From: Gnetum montanum
Lineage: Eukaryota; Streptophyta; Gnetopsida; Gnetales; Gnetaceae
DNA: 64,000 nucleotides
Direction: 5' to 3'
NCBI GenBank assembly: GCA_015680685.1
Contig: MNCI01010462.1
Coordinates: 366,382 to 430,381 of the forward strand
Each line of letters starts with the position of its first letter. Positions within the stretch are counted from its first letter, which is position 1. Below are positions 48,765-58,700 of this stretch, in pieces. The position numbers and the translations under genes were made by a program. The notes under the pieces were generated by a model. That model worked only from the letters and a program-made list of their open reading frames with translations, did not search any database and was not told the DNA's origin.

Positions 48765-50108
48765 TTAGATGTAAAATGGCTTGAGGTACATGTGATTTGT
48801 TGGATGAGCAAGCTCGTTACCATCCATATCAGCTAGTTTGAACGCTCCATTTTTGTATGCTTTGGTGACCAAGTAAGGCCCTTCCCAAATGGCCGAGAAT
48901 TTGTGCATGTGTTCGTGGACCACCTTAAGGAGAAGGTCACCTTCCTTGATCGGGCGCTTGTAAATGTCATGTTGATGTCACCATTGTTGTTGCATCTGGT
49001 ACCACTTGATTTGATCCAGTGTGCATGTTCATTCCTCCTCCACTGAGTCAAGGTCAACAATGCATGAGTCATTGTTTTGACTTTCATCGAGGAGTTCGGA
49101 GAGTGTGATCTGCAATGAAGGTACCTGCAGCTTTAAAGTTAAAACAACTTCTGAACCATAAACAAGACTATACAGTATTTTACCTATGGATGTTTTGTGC
49201 ATCGTTAGATATGCCCATAATGCATAAACTAGCTGTTTGTACCATCTTCTTTTTCATTGATTAAGCATTTTCTTGAGCACCATGATGACCATTTTGTTCA
49301 TGGATTTCACTTGACCATTTCTCTGAGAATAGTATGGCAATCAAAAATGGATGTTTGATGCCTAGGCTCTCACAAAAGGTTTTGGTTTCGACACTACTGA
49401 ATTGTGGCCCGTTATTAGTGATTATGGTCATTGGAATGCCAAAACGAGTCACAATGTTGTCAAGGATGAAGTTGCATACTTGTTTTGATGTGGTCTTTAT
49501 AAGAGGAATGGCTTCTACCCATTTTGTGAAATATTCCATTGCAGTTATAATGAATCTATGTCGTATGGAAGATGGGGGAGTTATTGGTCCTATAATGTCT
49601 AACCCCCATTTTTGGAAAGGCCATGTGATTTGAGTTGTATGAAACTCATTGGGTGGCACATGTATAAGATTGCCATGTTTTTGACAGATGCTGCATGTTT
49701 TGACTTTGGAAAATAGTCATACTCCATGTGCGGCCAATAGTAGCCTAAACGTCTAATTTTGGTTGTCATTGCCTTGGGTGCTATGTGCCCTTTGCAAAGT
49801 CCTTCATGAACTTGCTCCATGATGGTTTGGCCATCGATGCTACTAATGCACACTAACAAAATGCCTTCATAGGATCTATGACATAATGTCTCCCCTACTA
49901 GTGCATACTACTGAGAGTGTTTCCTCACTACATCCTTTTGAGCATTCGTTAGATGTTGAGGTAGTTCACCATGTAGAAGGTACTCCTTTATGTCATCGTA
50001 CCATTCCACGGCATGTGTCGTGCTAACGGATGCTATGGGTAGTTCATTGGGAGCGTCAGTTATGGGGTTGGCACAACTCGTTATGGAACTGGGTAACGCA
50101 TGAAACAT
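48765..50108 (-). pseudogene. Integrase of the 17-kb element (broken)
   Basis: On the minus strand an open stretch at 49908-50108 is the linker after the second RNase H (its VEWYDDIKEYLLHGELP block is shared with A). The zinc-binding region follows at 49859-49690 (VHEGLCKGHI, GYYWPHMEYD). A frame change leads to the core at 49261-49659: GLDIIGPI carries the first catalytic Asp, the second is Asn (ITNNGPQF), and the expected YxxxxNGQVE block is frameshifted near 49320. The C-terminal part contains EGPYLVTKAYKNGAFKLADM and ends YLKPFYI with a stop at 48765-48767. At least two frameshifts and the lost Asp make it inactive. Confidence 0.9.
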
Positions 50109-50495
50109 GTTAGGTGAGCAACTACATCTATGATGGTATTGTCATTTCTGGAAACATGTTGCACATATATGTTTGTAAATTGTTTCAGCAAATGTTTTGC
50201 CAAGTCACAATATGGTTATAAATGTGAATCTTTACATGCGTATACATCTGTGACCTGATTGATGACTAACTGTGAGTCACCTCTAACTATGAGCTGTGTT
50301 TTTTTTGAAGTTAGTATTGCCATGAGACCTCTAAGAAGACCTTCGTACTCTGCCACATTGTTAGTACAAGGAAAGTTTAAATGGTAAGCAAAAGGTCGAA
50401 TCTCCCCAGAGGGACATGTGATGAGTGTTGCAGCACTTCCTCCTCAGGAGGTCGATGCTCCATCAAAATTTAAGATTGTGTCGTAGTTATCAGGT
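50100..50495 (-). pseudogene. Second (archaeal-type) RNase H of the 17-kb element
   Basis: A second RNase H between the first one and integrase is the hallmark of the Tat lineage. On the minus strand the blocks are FDGAST (50451-50468), a NNVAEYEGLLRGLMA block near 50360-50315, VRGDSQLVINQV near 50290-50255 and a late IIDVVAHL block near 50130-50107. The catalytic Asp, Glu and Asp positions are all kept. A stop directly after FDGASTS and another later break the frame. Element A keeps the same domain at 250-620 but has lost the first Asp (FYGA). Confidence 0.85.
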
Positions 50496-51100
50496 ATTGT
50501 ATCTATTGTGTTTACATTCTCATTGGGAAATTATGGGTTGATGGTTACTTGGTCTTGTGTCAGTGATGTGGTCATTTGGTTGACTATAGCTTGACCTTTA
50601 ATTGATGATTGAGCTATCTAGTGCAGGTCAAATTTAGCAATCATTTCTTTCCATCTAGCTATCTTACTTGATGCATATATGTTGTTCATGATAGCTCTGA
50701 GCACGTTGTCTTTACAGATGATATTAACTTGGTTACAGAAGAGATAATGTTGCCAGTTCTTTAAAGAAAAGATAAGGGCAATGCATGACCTCTCCACATC
50801 ATTGTAATGTTGTTCATAGTCTACTAATGCATGGCTCAAGTAGTAAACAAGGATTTCAGTTCCATCTTCACGTTTCTGACAAAGCATAGACGCGATAGAT
50901 GATTCAGATGTTGCAAGGTAGATGTAAAATGATTTATTGTTCTGTGGTGGATGAACTATTGGTAGTTGAGCTAGATTCATTTTGATGTTCTCAAAGGCTT
51001 CTTGGCATTGTGGAGTCCATTCAAAATGGAAATTCTTGCTCAATAACTGCTACATAGGCCTCAACTTGTCCGTAAGGTTTTCAATGAAACGTCTAATAAA
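50496..51100 (-). pseudogene. First RNase H of the 17-kb element
   Basis: The open stretch at 50618-51043 on the minus strand starts after the RT connection (FEWTPQCQEAFENIKMNL) and contains SSIASMLCQKREDGTEILVY, a NDVERSCIALIFSLKNWQHY block and a late KMIAKFDLH-like end. These are RT-linked RNase H landmarks of Tat polyproteins. A stop after FDLH separates it from the second RNase H. Confidence 0.85.
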
Positions 51101-52230
51101 CTATAATCTACCTTGTAGACCGCAAAGTTTAGTAAGGTTGCTAGGTGGTTTCAAATTTGTTATCACCTTAACCTTATCCGGATCCACTCCTATCCCTATC
51201 TCAGATATGATGAATCCAAGTATTTTACCTATTTTGACCCCAAAGACGCATTTCTTTGGGTTGAGTCTAAGCTTGTATTTTAGACAACGTTTCAGTACCA
51301 AGTCTAGATCTTGTACATGTTGCTCAGTTTTTTTTTATTTGACCGCAATGTCATTTACATAGTCATTGAGCGAGTTGAACATGTAATCACTAAAGATGAA
51401 TGTCATCGCTTGTTGATACGTAGCCCCGACATTCTTAAGACCGAATGGCATCATCATATAGCAGAATGTACCCCATGGTGTCATAAAGGTTGTCCTGAGT
51501 TGATGTTCAAGGTTGATCCTAATCTGGTTGTATCTTGAAAAGCCATCCATAAAGGATAATAATGCATGCCCAATAGTTGAATCAACAAGTTGATCGATGC
51601 TAGGTAGTAGGAAGTTATCTTTTATAGTTGCAACGTTGAGGTCACGAAAGTCAATACATAGACGAATGCTCCCATTTTTCTTTGGGACTATAACCATGTT
51701 GGATACCCAATCAGCGTAGTCCATAGCTTGAATGAAGCCAGCTTGATAAAGCTTCATGATCTTATTGCGAACTGCCAACGCTACTTTAGGCTTGACCTTG
51801 CGTGCTTTTTGTTTCACTAGTCTTAGTTTTGGATCAAGTATAATGTTATGCTGGACTATTCAAGGGTCAAGCCCAGGCATGTCAGTGTAAGACCAAGCGA
51901 ATGCTTTCATGTTATCTTTTAGCACTTGAGCTATGTCACTGGTAAGTTTTGGATTTAACTTAGCACTTAGTTTTAAAATTTTAACCTCACCATCTAACAT
52001 GGTTATGGGGGTTTCGGCTAGGGGATCTTCAGTGATGTTATCGGCTTCTAGGTCCAGAGATCTTTGGTGTTTCTTGGGTTGATGCCACTAAATTATCATA
52101 TGTTGGGGAGTCTAAATCAATTGACTCAGGATTGATTTCTCATTTAATTTCTCTGTGTGGTCCATTGATAGAAAACAGTATGAAGAGTTTCTTGCTATCC
52201 ATGTGTTTGTTCCTACAAATAAAATAGGGA
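51101..52230 (-). pseudogene. Reverse transcriptase of the 17-kb element (broken)
   Basis: On the minus strand the pre-RT block KAFAWSYTDMPGLDP lies near 51915-51870. The open stretch 51335-51817 spans fingers and palm: GFIQAMDYADWVSNMVIVPK, IRLCIDFRDLN, LLSFMDGFSRYNQIRI, TPWGTFCYMMMPFGLKN. It ends at DYVNDIAVK. The usual YVDD is YVND, so one catalytic Asp is lost. An A-run near 51330 shifts the frame, and the thumb continues at 51101-51301 with LNPKKCVFGVK and a LGFIISEIGI block. Sequence style is typical of the Tat lineage. Confidence 0.95.
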
Positions 52231-52314
52231 GCTATGTCAATGAGGCTGAGTTTTTTTTTCTTAAGAAATTGATTTTATGTTTAAATGTAACTGATGGTAC
52301 ACCAAGGGTAGTTT

Positions 52315-52490
52315 ACTGTCATGTTGGGATGTGTGGCAGCTTAAGGCCATACTGGGCTGGGGGTGGTAGTTTAAGGCCATACCGGGCCATGAGTGGCAGT
52401 TTAAGGCCATACCGGGCCATGTGTGGTAGTTTAAGGTTGTACTAGGCCATGTGTGGTAGTTTAAGGCCATACCGGGCCATGAGTGTGTAC
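52315..52490. repeat. 30-bp tandem array, 5-6 units
   Basis: Units such as GTGGTAGTTTAAGGCCATAC plus CGGGCCATGA-like tails repeat every 30 bases. On the element's sense strand (minus) each has GGCC, six bases, GGCC, then TTAAACT. Because 30 is divisible by three, open stretches cross the array on both strands. Confidence 0.9.
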
Positions 52491-53059
52491 AAGAATTTAA
52501 AATATTTTTTTTTTATATTTTATTATTATTTTATATATATTTTATTTTTAAAGTTTAAGGTTTAGGCATTGATAAAAGAAAAGGAGGGCAACATAACCAA
52601 AGTAACAAAGAATAACATTATGTATTTTGCTTTAATTTTAGAAGCTTTTATAGTTTGGTGTTGCCCAAAGGGGTTAGCGTAATTAAAAGTAATTAAAAGA
52701 CCCCACAAGGGTTTTCTTCTTTGGATTATTTTCGCCAATTACTATTCCGGCTAAAGATGCATTTTTTTTGTTTCCTTTTATACTTTCCTCTTTTTTAAGG
52801 TCATAATCTAGAGTCAAAAGTTACGGTTTACCTTTGGGGGTTCTCTGAAACTGCTCCACCGAAAAATGATTTGATTTAACAAAAATTTCCAAAATTAAAT
52901 AAAGATCGACAATTATTAAGGAGGAGCAGAGAGATTTGAAATAAAGATGATGTTCCAACTTCAAGGCTCCACCCTTGGTTTGACAAAGGAAGCTCACTAA
53001 CTCACAAATGCATTATCCTTGTAGACCTTTTTGCACTATTGGAAGAGGCCTCATTCAAC

Positions 53060-53570
53060 GTGAGTACATGACTTAAAGATCAACATGAATGTGGTGCTAA
53101 GATCAGCGTTAGCATGAGTATAAGACCAAACGTTAGCGTGAGTGCCTGCCCCAGCGTTAGCGTGAGTTTATGGAGTTAAAATCAGCGTGAATTAAAGGGC
53201 CAAAATCAGCGTGAGTGTTTTTTGTTTGGGGCAAAATTATCATCTGCGTGATTACAGGCCCCATTCAATATCAGCATGATTGTAGGTTTTTTACTTGGCA
53301 ACGTGAGCTGTTGGACCAAAGTCAGTGTGACCTAGGCCTCTAATTTGGCCGCGTGAGTTGCAGTTTTATTGTTGATACTCAGCGTGATTTTGTGCATCCT
53401 TAGCGCGAGTAGAGCCTTTTTTTCTCAGCATGATTTTTAGTTTATTTTATCGTATAGTGCTGCATGAGTATTCTTATTTATAGTACATAGGTGTGAGTTC
53501 ATGACTGAATCATTGTGAATCTATGGCCCCATACCAACGTGAGTTCATGGCTCCACACCAGCATGAGTCA
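53060..53570. repeat. Irregular field of AGCGTGAGT words
   Basis: About 20 variants of (C)AGCGTGAGT (AGCATGAGT, AACGTGAGT, AGCGCGAGT and others) occur at spacings of roughly 20-40 bases, joined by unrelated sequence. Most variants differ by CG-to-TG or CG-to-CA change. The same core is found in the LTRs and in the leader array at 58933. Confidence 0.75.
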
Positions 53571-54079
53571 ATTACCTTATCATTTATTTTTTTTAATTAT
53601 TATTTGTTCTTTTTTTTTTTTAAGTTGTTTGATTTTTGTTTATTAACTTAATCTTTTTTTGTGTTTGTTTATAGGATCATGGAGATGATGGAGTGGGCCC
53701 CCTTGGAGTAGGAGCCGATGATGTAGAGAGATTTGGGAATCGACCACCTCCTAGCGCTGATGCTTAGTTTTTATGGTTGGCTGTGTCAGTTGTTTTTGTT
53801 GTATTTGTTGTTTTAACTTGTGTAAAAATGGATTTAACATGAATGGTATAATAAGAAGACATTCTTTTGCCCTATTGATAATGCATATTTGTGTTTTCGG
53901 TGGATTTTAAAATTTTTTTATTTTGTTTCATGTTTGTTTTTGTGCACACATGCATAAATTGAAATTGCAATTGATGACTTTAAACAATAAGTGCTATTTG
54001 GAATTTGAAAAGAAGAGTGCAACTTACATAAGGTAAATAATAACAACTTTAACAAAGTTTTGTAAACTGGAAATGCTCT

Positions 54080-54372
54080 AGTTTAAGGCCATTTTGGGCC
54101 ATGCATGTCAATTTAAAATCATAACGGGCTTTGGCAACGACGTTCTAGTTTAAGGCCATTTCAGGCCACAAGAAAACAAGAGACATTTAGACTGTTCCAG
54201 TGGGTTTTAAAATAAACTAGCCATTCTTGACCGTGGCTAGTTTTATGTCATTGTGGAAGTGTGGTATTTTAACGTCTTTTTGGATAATTGTAGTTTAACG
54301 TTATTTTGGATGTGTAGTAGTTTAACGTCATTTTGGACGAGTAGTAGTATAATGTCATTTTGGACTAGTAGT
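54080..54372. repeat. AGTTTA-type repeats, 27-30 bp
   Basis: The left part has AGTTTAAGGCCATTTTGGGCC and a second similar unit near 54142. The right part (54283-54372) has four units of about 27 bp like TAGTTTAACGTCATTTTGGA. The sense-strand core matches the array at 52315. Confidence 0.8.
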
Positions 54373-54376
54373 AGTT

Positions 54377-55492
54377 TTAACAGTTGAGTAGCTTCTTTAA
54401 TTGTTGAAGATTGACACGGTGTGCTGGGTGTGTTGGTGTAATCATATATTCAGTGTCTCCTTTGCTAATTATGTTAAATGGTAATTTTGACCATGAGACG
54501 TCTGGGGGAATAACTCCTATGTTAGCTTGCTCTGATGTTTCCATGTTTTGTAATGTTTCCATATCTTCTGGGGAATCACGGTTTGGAGATTGGTTATGAT
54601 TTTGGTTGTCAATGGGTGTGGTGTCCTGTCTAAGTTCGAGAGTAGTGTCATATTTTTTAGGCTCATCAAATTCGACCTCTGAGCCTTGGTTTGTGCCTAC
54701 ATGTGTAGAGGTGTCGGGAGTAGCCGCATCACTGTGTATAATGATTTCACCACCTTCATAGGGTAAGTGAATCTATTGGTGGATGGGTGAAGATACTACC
54801 TTTAATTGGGCTAACCATGGTTATCCCAATATCAAGTTAAAACTAGGCATCTCGTCTACAACTAAAAATTTAGCTGACGTGGGGAACCGGTCCCCTGCTA
54901 TAAAATCTAGAGTTAGTATTCCTTTGACAACCATGCATGATCCACTGAACGATTTCAGGAATGTCGTGGAAGTTGGTTTGATTTGTTCAGTTAGCCCTAA
55001 CTATTCGATGACGGGGTATGGTACTATGTTTGTGGCTGCCTAATCATATACATGCACCCTATGTATTTTAAATTGATTTAATTGTATAGTTATGAACATG
55101 GGTGCAGTGGTGATTCTGCCTATTTTTTCATCTATTTTTATATTATCCGTGTTGAAGCCTAGTGATGTAGCTCTTGATCCTTGATATGGAGACATTACTA
55201 CATGAATGGAAGGTTCATTTGTAGGAAAGTCTTCACTAACTGGGATCGATGTTAACATGTGTACTAAGGCTTCACGATGAACTTGAGAGGTCATCATCAG
55301 GTCATACAAGCTTAAAGATGTGTTATTTTGTTTAAGTGCATGTGTGACCTGAGTTAGGGCACTGGCCAAGTATTTATTGTTCAATATGCTCTTGCTAGTT
55401 GAGACCTGGTCCATTGGACCCAATAGTTGTATCTCTTGTGGAATGGCTTTTGTGTGGTCTAATGTGATGGTTGGGTTTGACGTATCTGGCAT
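54377..55492 (-). pseudogene. Protease region of the 17-kb element
   Basis: Two minus-strand open stretches (55040-55492 and pieces down to 54377) carry the retroviral-type protease. The segment before the active site includes HREALVHMLTSIPVSED, shared with G (HHEALVKMLTSISISDD at 62198). At the active site G has IDNGAATN; here the frame reads VYD, a TAG stop (55037-55039) and AATN. A SFNLILG block near 54830 marks the protease end. A C-terminal extension ends in the open stretch 54377-54562, with a KLPFNIISKGDTEYMI block also seen in G near 62920-62970. Confidence 0.8.
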
Positions 55493-55654
55493 TCCTAATT
55501 TTTTTCTTTAGTGACTCGTGCTCAGCTTGTCAGTTGTCGGAGCCATAGGTACAGTGTTTAAGGGAGTAGGTTTCGATGGTCCCAATTCAAGACTTCAACA
55601 TTCTTTTTCCAACCGTTCCCTAGTAAGTCTATCAGTGAGGCATTCTTGCAAAGG

Positions 55655-56092
55655 TCATGGGAGAACCATTGGAGCTTGAACATCGGGTTGTTTTGGGACT
55701 CGAATTACGAATGGAGTGGGTAGGAGTTGCGGTTGAATAGTTGGAGATGGTTGTGTGTTAGGGTGTTTAGGCACCCTAATGAGGAACGGAGTTGGTTTGA
55801 TTTGTGGTTGACGAGTAGGAGGTTGAAGATTAGGGTGTTTGGGTATTCTTATTACGAAGGGGGTTGGTCGATTTTGTGATTGTACATGTGTGGTTGCAAC
55901 CGTGGGTGGCACTCGAACCACAAAGGGAGTGGGCTGGGTAGGCGGTTGCACATTTGCAGTTGCATTGGCATGGGGTATACGAATGACAAATGGTTTTTGA
56001 GGCGTAGGAAGATTGTATGTGGAGTACGAAGATTGTGGGGATGATGTTGACACTGTAGGAGGGACACAAATCATGAAAGGTTTTGTGGGCAT
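55655..56092 (-). pseudogene. Proline-rich gag-protease linker with six PFVIRVP repeats
   Basis: A 145-codon minus-strand open stretch in which a motif of the form (T/K)PFVIRVP occurs six times (KPFMICVP, KPFVIRIP, TPFVVRVP, TPFVIRIP, TPFLIRVP, TPFVIRVP), about 20-24 residues apart with P, Q and N between. Elements F and G have two or three related motifs at the same position (ELFVMRVP, EPFIIRVP; ELFLILVP, EPFMIRVS). So this linker expanded in this family. Its role is unknown; a processing site or a chaperone-like spacer are guesses. Confidence 0.75.
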
Positions 56093-56149
56093 ACCTTACT
56101 CATTTCCGACATGGATCATGTTAATAACGTAAGGAGCTTCCTTAGTATT

Positions 56150-56964
56150 NNNNNNNNNNNNNNNNNNNNNNNNNNNNNNNNNNNNNNNNNNNNNNNNNNN
56201 NNNNNNNNNNNNNNNNNNNNNNNNNNNNNNNNNNNNNNNNNNNNNNNNNNNNNNNNNNNNNNNNNNNNNNNNNNNNNNNNNNNNNNNNNNNNNNNNNNNN
56301 NNNNNNNNNNNNNNNNNNNNNNNNNNNNNNNNNNNNNNNNNNNNNNNNNNNNNNNNNNNNNNNNNNNNNNNNNNNNNNNNNNNNNNNNNNNNNNNNNNNN
56401 NNNNNNNNNNNNNNNNNNNNNNNNNNNNNNNNNNNNNNNNNNNNNNNNNNNNNNNNNNNNNNNNNNNNNNNNNNNNNNNNNNNNNNNNNNNNNNNNNNNN
56501 NNNNNNNNNNNNNNNNNNNNNNNNNNNNNNNNNNNNNNNNNNNNNNNNNNNNNNNNNNNNNNNNNNNNNNNNNNNNNNNNNNNNNNNNNNNNNNNNNNNN
56601 NNNNNNNNNNNNNNNNNNNNNNNNNNNNNNNNNNNNNNNNNNNNNNNNNNNNNNNNNNNNNNNNNNNNNNNNNNNNNNNNNNNNNNNNNNNNNNNNNNNN
56701 NNNNNNNNNNNNNNNNNNNNNNNNNNNNNNNNNNNNNNNNNNNNNNNNNNNNNNNNNNNNNNNNNNNNNNNNNNNNNNNNNNNNNNNNNNNNNNNNNNNN
56801 NNNNNNNNNNNNNNNNNNNNNNNNNNNNNNNNNNNNNNNNNNNNNNNNNNNNNNNNNNNNNNNNNNNNNNNNNNNNNNNNNNNNNNNNNNNNNNNNNNNN
56901 NNNNNNNNNNNNNNNNNNNNNNNNNNNNNNNNNNNNNNNNNNNNNNNNNNNNNNNNNNNNNNNN
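56150..56964. other. Assembly gap, 815 N
   Basis: A run of undetermined bases within gag of the 17-kb element. It hides the C-terminal part of gag, including any zinc knuckle and the start of the linker. Long reading frames drawn across it are artefacts of N translation. Confidence 0.99.
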
Positions 56965-58700
56965 TGCCTCTTCTATGTTTTTAATTTGTACAAAAGCTTG
57001 GCTTAGAGTGCACGCATTTAGATAGTATAGTTTTGATTTGACAAAATCTTTCACGGCTCCCTTAAGAATCGTAAGAAGGTATGTTTCTAGGATTGGCTCA
57101 TGAAGTTCATTGAGTGTGACACTCCATCTTTGGATAATTTTTTGTATAGGTTCAAGTAGTGCTTGTTTTACTTGTATTAGACTGTCCAAGGTTGCTTCAA
57201 GTTTTAGGTTGTATTTAAACCTAGTAACGAACTAGTGTAAGAGATCCTCCAAAGAGGATATGGAGTTATGAGGCAAGGCTTGGTACCAGTCTAATGCTCT
57301 GCCAGTGAGGGACATGGAAAACACATGCGAGATTGCATGGGGCAAAGACTGAAGCAATAGGCATTCTAGTCTAAATGTGACTAGATGGGTGTTGGGATCT
57401 CCTCCCCATTCTACTTAGTTAGTTGAGGCAAAGAAACTCCTTTGGGAAAGGTTAATGGTGGTACCGAAGAGCTAATAGGATTATCTTGGTAAAAGTCTAA
57501 TACTTTAAGCTCCTCATTGTTAGTGGTTTTGAGGCGTTTTACCTCATCAATGAGCTCTTGCATCATTGTTTTAGCTTCAGCCGATTCTTGGACACTTGGT
57601 GGAGCAGTAGGTTGGCTAGTTTGAGTGCCATACAAATTGGATTGCTGTACAGTGGGTGGAAAGGAAGAAAGTTGTGTGGTTGGAGGTTGCACTTGTGGAA
57701 TATTTACAGGGGGTGCTACTAAGGGCGACATACCATAAGGTGTAGTTTGTTTTTGTTGTGCAACAAGGGCAAGCCATCAGCCAATTAGGGGTTGTGGAAC
57801 ATATTTTTGTGACTGGACAACTGGGATAGGCCATTGCCCAACTGTGGGTTGTGAAGGGAGACTTTGTACCTAGTGTTGTATTCGAGGAGCTAAGGGTGTG
57901 GTATGAACCTGCACTTGTGGGATGAAGTGTGTGGATGTGGAAGCAAGTATCACGGATGGCATCCCAATTACTTGGGGTGGGAAAGTTGCTCCTACATTAG
58001 TTTGAGAGGGAGGTTGTTGGGGTTGTACTTGTAAGAGAGGGGATAATGTGGTGACCGGGGGAATAGTGGGGATGGGTATATTAAATTGAGTATTGGTCAT
58101 AGGGAGAGTGGGAATAAGAGTGGACGCTTCCTATTGGGGAACATGTGCTTGAGTGCTTTTAACTGTATGAAGAGACATGGCCTCTCTTGTGAATGGATGA
58201 AATAATAGGTTCGTGTAAGTGTGGAGACTAAGAGTATGGTACGAATCCCCGTGTTTGGATTGAGCCACAAAATTTTCTTCCTCATCTCCATTTTGAGATT
58301 CTACAGCAGGTTGGTGTGAGGTTTGGTTCCTGGCCATGAGGAGTTGGGATAGGAGTTCATGATGGGATTCAGAGAGGGGGATGACATCGTAGGCGGTGGA
58401 AATGAAATCATGACCTCCTTTGTAAATTAGCTCATAATGTCTCTTTGCTTTCAACTCGGCTTGGTCAACAGCCAGGTTAGTTTGGATTTTAAAATAAATA
58501 AAATTATATTATTTAGATGTTAAGATGATGAATGCGGGATCCATACCTTGTAGTCTTAGTGACCGATGAGATGGCCCCTGAGGATTCATCGTGCCAAGGG
58601 TAACTATGGACTTAGCGGTGGTGACGGGACCTGAGATTGTGGTACTGAAGTCAGTAATGGGCATGGTGGTGGTGTTGGTGTGCACAGGGTCCATTGTCAA
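56965..58700 (-). pseudogene. Gag of the 17-kb element (broken, interrupted by the gap)
   Basis: The probable start is the Met at 58694 or 58700 (open stretch 58509-58700), after the leader. Open pieces follow at 58131-58454, 57870-58100 (rich in P, Q and T) and 57411-57731, which includes a short coiled region (MMQELIDEVKRLKTTNNEEL) and LDFYQDNPISS. The gag core, from a block like GGDPNTHLVTF at about 57400 through LTGRALDWYQALP, lies in a new frame. It continues to KGAVKDFVKSKLYYLNA near 57060-57010 and runs into the gap. The same core blocks occur in F and G. Confidence 0.8.

Larger units (their letters stand above)
52231..54376 (-). other. Noncoding spacer between protease and RT of the 17-kb element
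   Basis: More than 2 kb without coding features separates protease and RT, unusual for gypsy elements in general but known for Tat-type Ogre elements, where an intron lies here. It holds three arrays: AGTTTA-type units at 54080-54370, scattered AGCGTGAGT words at 53060-53570 and 30-bp units at 52315-52490. A TTTTATTTGTAG/GA sequence on the minus strand at 52213-52222 could be a splice acceptor. No matching donor could be chosen. Confidence 0.6.

Noticed and set aside
52155-52470. Open frames on both strands over the 30-bp array
   Set aside because: The period is a multiple of three, so frames stay open by repetition; the peptides show no other coding sign.
56111-57189. Long reading frames of 304 and 357 codons on both strands
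   Set aside because: They run through the 815-base N gap; only the flanking residues are real, and the minus-strand one merely includes the gag core at 56965-57189.
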